In this document: piece after piece, positions 48,223 through 57,331 of the stretch
Layout of the letters: every line of letters starts with the position of its first letter
Numbering within the stretch: position 1 is the stretch's first letter
DNA from: Symbiodinium natans
Taxonomy: Eukaryota; Sar; Dinophyceae; Suessiales; Symbiodiniaceae
Direction of reading: 5' to 3'
NCBI GenBank assembly: GCA_905221605.1
Contig: CAJNDS010000236.1
Coordinates: forward strand, 769,501 to 829,500
DNA: 60,000 nt
Made by a program: the position numbers and the translations under genes
Notes under the pieces: generated by a model
Seen by the model: only the letters and a program-made list of their open reading frames with translations
Told to the model about the DNA's origin: nothing
Database searches by the model: none

Positions 48223-48530
48223 GGCTCCGGCCCCGCGCATCGGAGCTCCTGGCCGAGCGCCTGGCGGTAAACCGGCGGCCCGAGTTGGCGTTCCAGCGCC
48301 GAGGCCGCGGGTTGAGGGGTCAGGGTTTAGGGTTTAGGGTTTAGGGTTTAGGGTTTAGGGTTTAGGGTTTAGGGTTTAGCGAGGTTTCATCGTGTACGGT
48401 TATTAGAGCAGCAGAAGACACGTTCAGCAAGGCTTTCTGGGCAGACATCTTGCGCGGTTTCTGGCGTGTTAGGACTGCTTCTTATAATTCCCCTACATAT
48501 TTTCGTTGCATATGCATTGTCAGACTATAG
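48223..48530 (+). CDS. Two exons across a telomere-array intron, 3' end
   Basis: Exon 1 (48223-48310, after CTCCGCAG) reads PRASELLAERLAVNRRPELA. Intron 48311-48379 (GTTGAGGGGTCAGGG..TTTAG) is repeat only. Exon 2 (48380-48530) reads EVSSCTVIRAAEDTFSKAFW to TAG. The junction restores GGC, in phase. Product unknown. Confidence 0.55.
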
Positions 48531-48769
48531 CTCTTCTGAAGTGATTTCGAAGAAGAGCAACAGAAAAAAGTCTGCAACCAAAACGTGCAATCCTGAAAAG
48601 CAGGAGAAAGAACGCATCTGCAAGTATTAATGTGCAATATTGCTACACTTGCAACATATCTGCTAAATACGAGTTGTGTGTGTGTGTGTGTGTGTTTTTC
48701 CTAATTTGCGGATTAGTTAATCAAAAGTTTATTGTGACATGCCAAGTCATCGCCCTGCACCTCCTCTCC

Positions 48770-48975
48770 AGCTCAGGGGTGGGGGTGACGCCCCGCAATA
48801 CCAAACCTACTTCCCGGGACTCAGCACAGTTTTTGTTGCACGCTGGCGATGTCCAGATCAAAGTGGTCGCTCACGCCCCGCGTGGCGAAACGCACTCGTG
48901 CTGCAAGCATTTCTCGCAATGCAAGCATTGGAGGCCATTGGAGGCCTCAAAGATTTTCAAAGCCGCCGCTCGAAG
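48770..48975 (+). CDS. Exon ending at a strong GTGAGT donor
   Basis: Two frames are open. One reads NALVLQAFLAMQALEAIGGL, the other KHFSQCKHWRPLEASKIFKA. The donor GCTCGAA|GTGAGTGGG is the best consensus 5' splice site in the region. 48531-48730 holds only a GT microsatellite and no exon. Confidence 0.45.
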
Positions 48976-49041
48976 TGAGTGGGAGGTCTTGGAAGGGGAC
49001 ATGGCATTGAAAGTGGGCTGCATTGCCTGTCCCACGACACG

Positions 49042-49399
49042 TTGAGATATGCTGCCTCTTCCGGCCAGCCCTACAAGGAACCTAGGGTACGGAAGCCTTG
49101 CGCCGGGGCAACAAGTCACCGTGGAGGGCGGTGGAGGGAAGTGGAGGGACCCCCCCAAGCAACCCTTCCACTCAAGATGTCACGACTGACCCCCCAGAGA
49201 TGCCCGCTACGAAGGGTTTAGGGTTCAGATGTTGCCGGCAGCCTCCTCAGTCAGTCCGTGCTAGACGGGCTTACGGCTCTAGGGATCCGAACCTCTCAAC
49301 CCATTCGAAACCCCCGAAAACTTAAAGCCGATTGTGGACGTACAGTTCAGCTAGGCGGGCGGCAAGAAAACCTTCAAGCAGAAAACCTATAAATCATCC
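49042..49399 (+). CDS. Frame with one TAG inside a GTTTAG unit
   Basis: Reads ASSGQPYKEPRVRKPCAGAT, then after GTTTAG continues in the same register as VAGSLLSQSVLDGLTALGIR to TAA. A second frame reads STQDVTTDPPEMPATK. Product unknown. Confidence 0.4.
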
Positions 49400-49576
49400 C
49401 TGCCCTGTGGATTTGCCCCGGCTGTGCTGGAGGGGAAAGGAAAACAATCCCTAAATCCCCTGCTTTGCCGGTTTAGGGTTTAGGGTTTAGGGTTGAGGGT
49501 CCCAGGACCGCGTGTGGTCCATCCCGACTCTGGCATTGACTTGCTGGATGTCTTGTCGGAACAGTCGTGGCAGTGA
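49282..49576 (+). CDS. Exons across a 27-bp telomere-like array
   Basis: Reads EPLNPFETPENLKPIVDVQF, TAG at 49352, then in register GKKTFKQKTYKSSLPCGFAP to 49470. The array 49471-49497 (GTTTAGGG..GTTGAG) is followed by VVHPDSGIDLLDVLSEQSWQ to TGA. The last join is in phase. It overlaps the previous entry in another frame, so only one can be right locally. Confidence 0.45.
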
Positions 49577-49627
49577 CCAGTTTGCAGCCGAGGGTTGCAC
49601 TGAGCGAAATGGAGGGACTTATTATAT

Positions 49628-49715
49628 GGCTTTTCAGGAAAGTACAAGGGATTATGTAGGGGTTTATGTTGCTTTTCAGGACTGTACATGGGATCATATA
49701 GGGGTGTATGGGTTG
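49628..49715. repeat. Tandem duplication, unit about 45 bp
   Basis: GCTTTTCAGGA..GTACA..GGGAT.ATATAGGGGT-type blocks occur twice in a row. Confidence 0.8.
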
Positions 49716-49741
49716 TTGGTTCCAGGGAGGGTTTGTAGAAT

Positions 49742-49924
49742 GTGCACAAAGCAAACGTAATGCCACACATTTGGAAGGACCCCCATACGGCTGCCGATCC
49801 AAGTGGCTGTAGCCAGCGCGGAATCCCCATAAGCAGCAATGTCCAGTACCAGCCACACTCGGGTACCGATGCCTTCCGATCACTGTCCGTTCAACACAGC
49901 CATCACAGCTCCTTGTGTCCCTAA
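49742..49924 (+). CDS. 60-codon frame, unknown
   Basis: Reads SSNVQYQPHSGTDAFRSLSV and ends at TAA formed by the first CCCTAAA unit of the next array (49919-49950). Confidence 0.4.
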   Translation: MHKANVMPHIWKDPHTAADPSGCSQRGIPISSNVQYQPHSGTDAFRSLSVQHSHHSSLCP

Positions 49925-49963
49925 ACCCTAAACCCTAAACCCTAAACCCTGAAGTATTCCGAA

Positions 49964-50200
49964 ATGGTGCCCAGGAAGTGGAAGGCACAGGCTGAAGAAC
50001 TCCGCACTGCCAGCTCCTCAAGCAGAGGTGCGCCGCTTCAGAAGTTTCGGGCTCTACAAATAGCCAGGCAGTACACAACAGTGCTGTCTAAGATGGCCGA
50101 GCGTTTTCGACTCCTCAACCCCAAACCGTCTTGTGCGCAGCGGAGTTCGGCAGACGTACAGACTCGTATCAACATTGAACCTCGCCCGGAGGAAGTCTGA
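49964..50200 (+). CDS. Terminal exon, basic, unknown
   Basis: From just after the CCCTAAA array, reads FRALQIARQYTTVLSKMAER and RINIEPRPEEV to TGA. The minus strand (50038-50496) has a 152-codon ATG frame over part of the same DNA; strand uniformity favours +. Confidence 0.4.
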   Translation: MVPRKWKAQAEELRTASSSSRGAPLQKFRALQIARQYTTVLSKMAERFRLLNPKPSCAQRSSADVQTRINIEPRPEEV

Positions 50201-50238
50201 GTGCATTGTTTCCCAAATGCCCGCGGAGTTTTTGACAA

Positions 50239-50581
50239 GCAACATGCGCCCAAGCTGGCCGTGAACGGCAGATAGGGCAGCAACGTCAGGCTACAGAGCA
50301 GCTGCTCGTACGATGTAAACTGGGAGAGGCGTCTGTTTTCTGCCTCAAGCTTGCATGTAGAAGGTGGAATAAGTGTGAGATGGTCAAGACGTTGACCTGC
50401 CATCCTGTTGCCATTCTGTGTTGGAGAGGTCCATTGCACTTTCTCAGTAGAGAATGTCTCATCCTTGACCAACATGGACAAGCCCTGGCGCCCCAAAACC
50501 TTGCCCCTAAAACCCCTGCTAGGGAGTGAGACCCAAAAAAATCCTCAAAAGCCTCCTACAACCCTAAGCCCTGAACCCTAA
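50239..50581 (+). CDS. Frame with two internal stops, or minus-strand gene
   Basis: In one + register, NWERRLFSASSLHVEGGISV and FCVGEVHCTFSVENVSSLTN lie either side of a TGA. The opposing 152-codon minus ORF (50038-50496) is a real alternative. Confidence 0.3.
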
Positions 50582-50613
50582 AACCCTAAACCGCCCGGAA
50601 GAAAAATGGAGGG

Positions 50614-50777
50614 GGGGGGGCTTACGATAATCAGGGACAGTATAGGAGAGCCCCTTATAATAAGGAGGTACCCCTAATAGGAGAACCCCTTATAATAAGG
50701 ACCCCACGAAGGCACCCTACACCCTAAACCCTAAACCCTAAACCCCCACGAAGGTATCCCCTAATCGTATAAGCCCT
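50614..50777. mobile_element. MITE family M, copy 2, split by CCCTAAA units
   Basis: GGGCTTACGATAATCAGGG and CCCCTAATCGTATAAGCCC ends. CCCCTTATAATAAGGA is doubled and CACGAAGG(C/T)A(C/T)CC occurs on both sides of a short CCCTAAA array. Confidence 0.75.
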
Positions 50778-50783
50778 CAAATC

Positions 50784-50882
50784 GCTTCGATGTCGGAGGC
50801 ACGCCGAAGTCGACGAAGAGCCTGAGCTTCCTCAGCATCTTCCGCTGCGGACGCCAGCGACTCTTGGATGGCGCCATTTAGG
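50784..50882 (+). CDS. Short exon, unknown
   Basis: Reads GGTPKSTKSLSFLSIFRCGR and ends in the first TTTAG of an array. 50883-51000 is G/T-rich repeat. Confidence 0.4.
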
Positions 50883-51052
50883 GTTTAGGGTTTAGGGTTT
50901 AGGGTTTAGGGTTTTTATGAGGGTCTTTTGTGGGTTTTTTGGGGGGTTTTATTGGGTTTCAGAGGGTTTTAGAGGGTTTACAGTCCCCCAAAACCCCAAA
51001 CCCTAAAACCCTACTTTTCGAGAAGTGTACCAAAAAGAACCTACTTTTCGCC

Positions 51053-51568
51053 AGGAGCAGACTCGGACTCTGAGGAGACTCCTTCCAAGACCGCTGCAGA
51101 CACGGAGTAGCGGTTTCAGGGTTTAGGGTCCAGGGTTGAGGGTTTGGGGTTTAGGGTTTAGGGTTTAGGGCTGCAGCAAGCGGAGTAGCAAGCGTTGCAC
51201 CAGAGCAGCGCAGGATGAAGGATGCAGCAATCATCCGGGAGAATCTTTTGACAATTGGGCAGGTTAATATGGGGGGTTTACGAAAAGAGGATGAGGGGAC
51301 CCCGACTAAAGTAGACCCCAGATAGTTGGATTCCCTTCTAAACAGGACCCCCAGCAAGGTAGCCCTAATCTCGGAAACCCCCTAGACAGCTTACCAAGCA
51401 GCTGCGCTGCTCACAAGACTGCGAAGCAGCCGATTGCCCCGACCGACAACGCGGTTGATGACCCTGCGACACGCTGCAGCCCTGTACACTAGTGCGTTGG
51501 AGCCATGTCTATGGGATGAATGTACCGCACGGGGCCTGGACGTGGAGGAAGAGCAGAGCTTTAGCTAG
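51053..51568 (+). CDS. Three-exon gene end: array intron then family G intron
   Basis: Exon 1 (to 51106, after TTCGCCAG) reads GADSDSEETPSKTAADT. Intron 51107-51168 is GTAGCGG followed by TTTAGGG-like repeat to TTTAG. Exon 2 (51169-51262, 31 codons) reads VAPEQRRMKDAAIIRENLLT and ends GGGCAG|GTTAAT. Intron 51263-51385 is a family G element ending CCCCCTAG. Exon 3 (51386-51568) reads TAYQAAALLTRLRSSRLPRP and ends VEEEQSFS before TAG. Both joins are in phase. No domain recognised, yet the model is the cleanest in the window. Confidence 0.65.
51263..51385. mobile_element. MITE family G, copy forming an intron
   Basis: GGGGGGTTTACGAAAAG and CTCGGAAACCCCC inverted ends. Related in reverse orientation to 33197-33302. 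Confidence 0.85.
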
Positions 51569-51639
51569 TAGATGATGCTGGGGCAGGACTCGTCATTAGG
51601 TTCCCGCATGTCTCTCTAAAGGTCTCTGTTGGTGCAGGG

Positions 51640-51840
51640 TCTCCAGGAATCATGCTAGAAGAGGTTGCCCCGGCCACACAGGTTGCCTGCTTGACCTGGG
51701 CTACAGAGAGGTGTTGTTCCACGAAGACTGGCCCTTCATCCCCGACGCACGTTAATGAAGAGGTGCTGGCCGCGGCGCAGCGGCACACCAGGAGTTTGGG
51801 ACCTGAAGAACCTTTAGCCAGACGCAGCCGGAGTCCTTAG
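51640..51840 (+). CDS. Exon(s), unknown
   Basis: After GGTGCAG, one frame reads CLLDLGYREVLFHEDWPFIP to TAA. Another reads NEEVLAAAQRHTRSLGPEEP to TAG 51840. They may be consecutive. Confidence 0.45.
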   Translation, partial: SPGIMLEEVAPATQVACLTWATERCCSTKTGPSSPTHVNEEVLAAAQRHTRSLGPEEPLARRSRSP

Positions 51841-52011
51841 ATCCTACAAGCACCTAAGCCGCCCTAGAAATGCCTAACCTTGGCCTTTTGTAAGTTGACT
51901 CCCCAACTCCTCTCGACGGAAAGTCGGACAATGGAGCCGACCCCTGTTGCACATGACAAAAACGTGACCTGTTCTGCTTGTAGTAGGATCAATAATCCAA
52001 GGTAGTCTGTT

Positions 52012-52203
52012 TTGCTGATGTCGATTGTTGAGTCCACCCATCCTGGTCGTAGTGAGAACGCCTCCCTGCACATCCGCTTGCTCTACGACTTTCCCGACCC
52101 GCCTCTTCCTGCTTCACAGTTGAGCTACTGCTCTTGCATGGCTGAGGATCCAGCCAAACTTCGTCAAGGCACAGCGTCTGATAGTCTGATTTGCTGCGGA
52201 TGA
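52012..52203 (+). CDS. 63-codon frame, unknown
   Basis: Reads RLLYDFPDPPLPASQLSYCS and ends SLICCG before TGA. Cys-rich end. Confidence 0.45.
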   Translation: MLMSIVESTHPGRSENASLHIRLLYDFPDPPLPASQLSYCSCMAEDPAKLRQGTASDSLICCG

Positions 52204-52394
52204 GTTGAGGTGACTGGCATGAGGAGTGCTGTTACTTGACATCGGGCCGCGAAATTGAATCTTCCATAACTTCCCACCTTTTCGACGAAGATTGAAGTCT
52301 TGACAAAATCATTGGAATGCCGTGTGCCGACGCCGTCTCTGAGAGCAGTAGTCTGAAATGGTGCTAGGTACTGTATGGTTTATTAAAGTATCTT

Positions 52395-52590
52395 GACGCC
52401 CACGCGAAGCCCTGGCCGTTAGCTTCGAAAACCGGATCGTCGTGAAGCTTGGGTGCCTCCGCAGCATGCTGGCGCTACGGCCTCCACGATCTCGGGTCCC
52501 TGTGTGCCTTTTGCGGGCGTTTCCAAATGAGCCTTTGCAAGCATGGCCTTGCCTGGTCATCCGGCGATCATTTATCATTCAAAAAAGATG
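52395..52590 (+). CDS. Exon, unknown
   Basis: Reads EALAVSFENRIVVKLGCLRS and continues about 60 codons before a TA microsatellite (52595-52705). No ATG early. Confidence 0.45.
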
Positions 52591-52739
52591 CGCGTATGTG
52601 TATATATCCCTATATGTTTTTAGTATATATGCATGTATATGCATGTATGTATGTATGTATGTATGTTTGATACATATATATATATATATGTACTGTATAC
52701 ATATATAGCTTCATCGGAGGAATCCTGGGCATGAGTGAC

Positions 52740-53324
52740 TGCTTGGTTGTGTCGCCGGCTGCGAGGATGCGTCGCTCGAGTATCTCCAGGCACAGCTGGC
52801 AGGCATCTTGCTTTGGCCGCGCGGGTTTAGGGTTTAGGGTTTAGGGTTCAGCGTTTAGGGTTTACGGTTTACGGTTTACGGTTGATGACGGTTGACGGTT
52901 GACGGTTGAGGGTTTAGGGTTTAGATGTTTTTTTGAGTTCTGGGATATGAAGGAGGCTGGACATCCCCGACCTCGCAAAGCTATAAACCCTAAGCCTTGT
53001 CCTCAAATGGAGAGCATGACTTGGAAGAGGCAGAGGAGCTCCGAAGAGAGACTTCTCCTCCCGCCAAGTTTCCGATTACTTCGGAAGTTGCAGGGTTTAG
53101 GGTTTTGAAAGTCCCCAGCTCAGTTGCAAGAAGGGGCTGTCAGAAGCCTGTTGCGAGAACGGAGTTCAGGGTTTAGGGTTGAGGGTTTCAGCTTCCGGTT
53201 CTCCTCGTCTCTCACTCCTTCTAGCCTGAAGGCAACAGACCGGATCTGTCCCTGCGCAATCCCAGGCCGGCTCCTCACAATTACTTTTGACATGTCTGGG
53301 CTTCTGCCGCAGTTCTTCGGCTAA
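52740..53324 (+). CDS. Gene end with two or three array introns, unknown
   Basis: Exon 1 (to 52824) reads CEDASLEYLQAQLAGILLWP. Intron 52825-52924 is repeat (TTTAGGG, GGTTTAC, GGTTGAC units). Exon 2 (52925-53094) reads FFEFWDMKEAGHPRPRKAIN and SFRLLRKLQ. Intron 53095-53118 is 24 bp. The next exon reads QLQEGAVRSLLRERSS. A last 21-bp array could be spliced or translated. The end reads DRICPCAIPGRLLTITFDMS to TAA. Phases close throughout. Confidence 0.55.
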
Positions 53325-53535
53325 ACTTTTCCAGTTCCTGTTAACGCACTTGCCTGGCTTGGTCAGTGTGACTTAGTCTTGCAGGCTCTCCACTGATGTT
53401 CCAGGCTGCCACGATTCCCGTTCCAAGTTGAAATCTTAGGGATATCTGGAAGTGTTTTTCGATTTTTTGGGTACAACAATTCCTAAGAAACAGCTTAAAT
53501 TTGGATTTTTGCTAGGGTTCCAAGTTCAGTATAGG

Positions 53536-53614
53536 AAAAGCTTCCACAGGCCTTGACCCTTCCCAGGATCCTGCGGGGATATTTGAAGCAGAAGCCTCCC
53601 AAGGTTCTTAGCAG
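53536..53614 (+). CDS. Short exon, unknown
   Basis: Reads STGLDPSQDPAGIFEAEASQ to TAG. Another frame (after TTCCACAG) reads ALTLPRILRGYLKQKPPKVL. Confidence 0.4.
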
Positions 53615-53683
53615 ACCAAGCTCTTAAGGACGAGTGTCGGTCAGCGAGCTCCAGAAACCCCTTGACAATGAGCAAACCTCACA

Positions 53684-54389
53684 CGCCGATTGAGGAAAGC
53701 TGCCCTCAAGCTGCTTCGCAGAGAGCTTCAGCTTGCGCATTCCTCATACGTAGCCCAAAGAAAGGTTAAGAACTGCGGGAACCCGAACCTATTCCAAGCC
53801 TCCCTACTAGAAGGGCCAAACGATGGCCCTAAGGACCCTAAACCCAAAAATCTCAGCCGAGCGGCGGAGGGCTCGGGAGCCGTTGATGCAGAGGCACGAC
53901 ACTCCCAGGTGGCCGGATGGTGGGCTTTTCTTCTGGCTTTGCTAGGTAGGGACTTGGGACATCTCGTTTTTTCTCTTATTGGGTTGAAGAGGATCACATC
54001 AGAAATATTTTTGAGAGGGTTTTCAGGACCATCCTACTGTAGTGTTGGGCTTCAAAGGGTTTGCCGTACGCTACTTAGGCTACGTTTGTTGCTCGATCTT
54101 GCGCGAAGCAGATAGCCCCCCCGTGCCTTTGTCAGATCTCGAGCTGGCAAAATCATGCCACATCAGGCAAGCACGAGAATCTGCCGCAGGGGACACTCAC
54201 TTTGTGCTCGCCTCACCTCGGGGATTCGGGACCATGAAACCTGCCCAGCAACATCGGCACCCCAAACAACCCTTCCTAATCCACAGTACGCAATCCGCCT
54301 CCCGAACCTCCCCAAAATCCCAAAAACAAGCCCAAACACGCGCATCACCTCCCAACACAACACGAAACCCCAAAACAAAAAACACATAA
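53684..54389 (+). CDS. Two long frames around a dispersed repeat, unknown
   Basis: 53690-54115 reads LRKAALKLLRRELQLAHSSY and GWWAFLLALL, a possible membrane segment. 54042-54389 in another frame reads READSPPVPLSDLELAKSCH. Between them lies a copy of the 43.6-kb repeat. A short ATG frame (53668-53769, MSKPHTPIEESCPQAASQ) overlaps the start. Confidence 0.5.
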
Positions 54390-54560
54390 TCCGAAGCACC
54401 CCACCTCAGCCAAGACCTCACATCCCAATTACCCCAATGTTCACTGCGTAGTAGAACTCACCGTTCTAATGCACCCCAACCAAAAGCACCAACCACATCC
54501 GCCACATGAGCACAAGTCTTTCATTCAAGAACCGAAAGCATCGCCCGGTAATCGAGGACT
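54240..54560. other. A/C-rich strand-asymmetric segment
   Basis: The + strand is almost devoid of G and poor in T (runs such as CACAACACGAAACCCCAAAA), unlike both flanks. Open frames here (TSPKSQKQAQTRA) may only reflect composition. Confidence 0.7.
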
Positions 54561-54749
54561 CAAAGTTCAACAAAGACGGCACAAACTGCCAATCTTCCAG
54601 ATGTAAAGAAAGCATATCACGAAAAAATGAAACCCAGGTGCCCATGCGGAGGAGCCTCAACTCCTCGGAGAGCTGCAAGGCCATGGCCGCCCGGACCCTC
54701 GGAATTGGGATGGGCTTGTGGGAGGGTTTAGGGTTTAGGGCTTAGGGGG

Positions 54750-55391
54750 GTGGGTGAGGGCTTTCAAGGTTGTTGGGGGAATGATGTCGGGTCAAGATGG
54801 TCAAAGCTCGGCATGCTTCCCGTGAGAGGCAGCGCAGTGTTCCGACCTTGTGATAGGCGAAGATCAGGTTGGGGAGCTATAAAGCTCATCGTTGAAGCCG
54901 CTAATCGACTGTGTGAGTTCAAGCCCCATGCCGCCGTGAATGTGCTCGAACCCCGGAGCATGCCATGGCAGGTCCGATATCCGGCCAGAGGTCACGTTCC
55001 AATAAGTGCAGACCTTTGACCACGCTCGAAGAGCAAGCCTAGCACCAGTCATGGTATAAAGTCAGCGGGCGCTTTTCTCCCAAGAAAAAGCACTCCCAAG
55101 AGCTCCAGAACATTCAAAGAAGCCCCCCCTCGCCCCCCGGCGGAGCAACTCTGCAGCAGTGTAGCCTCTCAAAGCTCCACGGGACAATTCCCCAACAGCA
55201 AAGCCTCTGTTGCATGGCGCCCGCGCCGGCCCCCGAGCATGAAGCGGGCCCGTCCGAAGCTCTCCTTCGACGAGTCCTCCGATGATGACGAGGGTCGGCA
55301 CACGATAGTGGTGCGCGGCGGTGGTTTTAGGTTTTCATTTGGGGAGAGGGCACTGTGGGCCTGTGAGGAGGGCGCCTTGAAGGTGATGTAG
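54750..55391 (+). CDS. Frame with one internal TGA; nuclear-type C-terminus
   Basis: One register from 54750 to 55391 with TGA only at 55017-55019. The first part reads IKLIVEAANRLCEFKPHAAV. The second is Ser/Pro-rich (TPKSSRTFKEAPPRPPAEQL) and ends with a basic then acidic motif, MKRARPKLSFDESSDDDEGR, typical of a nuclear localisation signal beside casein-kinase-type sites. The two parts could be separate genes or exons. Confidence 0.5.
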
Positions 55392-55409
55392 TGATGCATC
55401 GTCATTCTA

Positions 55410-55762
55410 TCTCCCAGAACGCCTCTATCCGAAGATGCTCACATCTGCCACGTACCAGGATGGGCTATTACACTCCATAATCCCTTAAAAGACCCTTCGT
55501 AGGGTTCATTATGGGGATTATCAGGCCTCATAGCCCATCCTGGTACCCCCCAGTCCTACCAAGTCACGCTGCCCTGCATGGACGCATGGGTTTTGTTCAA
55601 TCTGCAGGTGCCCCAAAGTCCCAGAAGACGGCCCTTCTCCAGCGGGGCCTGCCAAAGCTTCCTCCGAGCCAGGAGGCTGGGTTCATACAGGGCCTAGAAA
55701 CTCTCAAGGCTGTTGAGGTTTTCCGAAGCAAGGTCAAGGGCTTGGGGGGTGTCATGAGATAG
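55410..55762 (+). CDS. Gene end with a family B intron, unknown
   Basis: Exon 1 (about 55418-55451, after ATCTCCCAG) reads NASIRRCSHLP. The family B element 55452-55553 begins GTACCAGG and ends CCCCCCAG. Exon 2 (55554-55762) reads MGFVQSAGAPKSQKTALLQR and GFIQGLETLKAVEVFRSKVK to TAG. In phase. Confidence 0.5.
55452..55553. mobile_element. MITE family B, copy forming an intron
   Basis: TACCAGGATGGGCTATTAC and ATAGCCCATCCTGGTA ends, intact core. Confidence 0.95.
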
Positions 55763-55817
55763 AGCCCTCTGAGGTTTGACGGCTTGGCGAGCTCATGCAG
55801 TTCTTAGTCTATAGGAG

Positions 55818-56078
55818 TTGAACAGCTTTAACAACTACAGCTTCGTAAGTCGCAGGCGGGGCCGAAGAAGCCATTCTGAAAGTGACTTTCAAAGTATCCT
55901 GACCAAAGAACAGACCGCCTCCCCTACAGGGCCAGGTCTGAGACTGCTGTCTGCAAGTGAAAGAGCAAGCAAAGCTGTTGGTGGACATTCCAAGCGCGCA
56001 AGACTCAATGCAGTCAGGCTCCTCATTTACCCATGTTTGACATTCCTGCCATCTATAGACTCGGAGATTTGTTGCTGA
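55818..56078 (+). CDS. 86-codon frame, Ser/Arg-rich
   Basis: Reads SFVSRRRGRRSHSESDFQSI and SERASKAVGGHSKRARLNAV. It overlaps the next frame by 45 bp. Confidence 0.45.
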   Translation: MNSFNNYSFVSRRRGRRSHSESDFQSILTKEQTASPTGPGLRLLSASERASKAVGGHSKRARLNAVRLLIYPCLTFLPSIDSEICC

Positions 56079-56551
56079 AGGAGACTGCCGAGAAGAACGA
56101 TGTTCCCGAAGCGCAAACTTTGGCGCAGGCATCCTGTCTCCAGGAAAGCAGATGGACAGTGTCGCAAGATGTAGCAAGTGATTCTGCACATGTGCTAGCG
56201 GTCACTAGCGAACATCCCATTCAAGGCTTCACAGAGTAGGATGCTGAAAGGGTGCTTTATGAGAGCAAACCCCTACGACCTGTGACAAAGGAATGGAATA
56301 GTGAATTTTCACGCACGCTTGCTGAACAAAGCTAAACCTTGGGGACGACATGAACCGTAAATTTGGGGCCATATACCCTATGTTATATTTCCTATTAAGG
56401 TATATGAACCATAAACCCTTTTAGGGTTCATTTCGTCCCCAAGGAACAGCAAAGTGCAGCATTCAGCCCCGCCAACACGCATCCATCCTCTGGCTGACAA
56501 CCTGGGCAGAACCCAAAAGCACAGTCCCAAGCCCCAAGCTATGCAGCCGTG
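56033..56551 (+). CDS. Frame with one TAG, then a family C element and a last exon
   Basis: 56033-56333 is one register, broken by TAG at 56237. It reads IYRLGDLLLKETAEKNDVPE and, after the stop, YESKPLRPVTKEWNSEFSRT to TAA. The family C element (56344-56443) follows. 56444-56551 reads SAPPTRIHPLADNLGRTQKH to TGA. Confidence 0.45.
56338..56444. mobile_element. MITE family C, copy at 56.4 kb
   Basis: CCTTGGGGACGACATGAACC and GGTTCATTTCGTCCCCAAGG. Confidence 0.95.
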
Positions 56552-56589
56552 AATCCCGTCAATTGTTTATCTGTTTTTCCCTTACGTGC

Positions 56590-57000
56590 GTGTATATATA
56601 TATATGTGTATGTATATATATATATGTATGTATATGTATACATTTACTAAAATTTTAACGTGCATATGTGCGTGTCTCTCTTTATGCTATGTATGCAAAT
56701 GCTCCACCATGTCTATGTGCATACATATATATATATATGTATATATATATGTATATATATATATATACGTATTCAGATTGGTTTATACATGCACTGTCTA
56801 CACGACAGTTATATGTATATAGAAATATACATACATATGCACATACATATATTATATACGGAATTATCGTATATGTTTCATTCTATTATTGAATGTTCTA
56901 GTTGTGTTCCAATCTGTTTGTATATATATACACATACATATTGTATGTGGTATATACACAAATCAGTATGTACGTATATATAAAGTACCAAACATATGTT
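56590..57000. repeat. TA/TG microsatellite region
   Basis: Multiple TATATG and ACATACAT tracts. No exon seen to 57325, although one AT-rich frame (56889-57227) is open. Confidence 0.9.
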
Positions 57001-57331
57001 CTTTACTTCGTAATGGGAACAGCATTTATGGGTTATGTTTTACCTTTAGGACAAATGAGTTTATGAGGAGTTACAGTAATTACAAGTTCGTTATCTCCAT
57101 TTCCATCTTTAATACAATGGCTTTGTGGAGGACATTATTTTTACAATCCAACCTCAAAGAGGTTCTTTGTCTTTCATTTTCTATTTCCATTTCTTCTTTG
57201 TGCTTTTCTTCTTTTGCATATTTGTAATCTACATTTTCTATCCTCTAAGAACCCTTTAAGGAGTTCCACGAATTGCAAAATAGCATGTTTTTCCCTTTCA
57301 ACGTGTATGGCCTTTCCTCGTTTTCTCTGCA

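Noticed and set aside
50090-50115. tRNA-like A box (TGGCCGAGC)
   Set aside because: No B box, no cloverleaf arms. Better explained as part of a protein-like exon.
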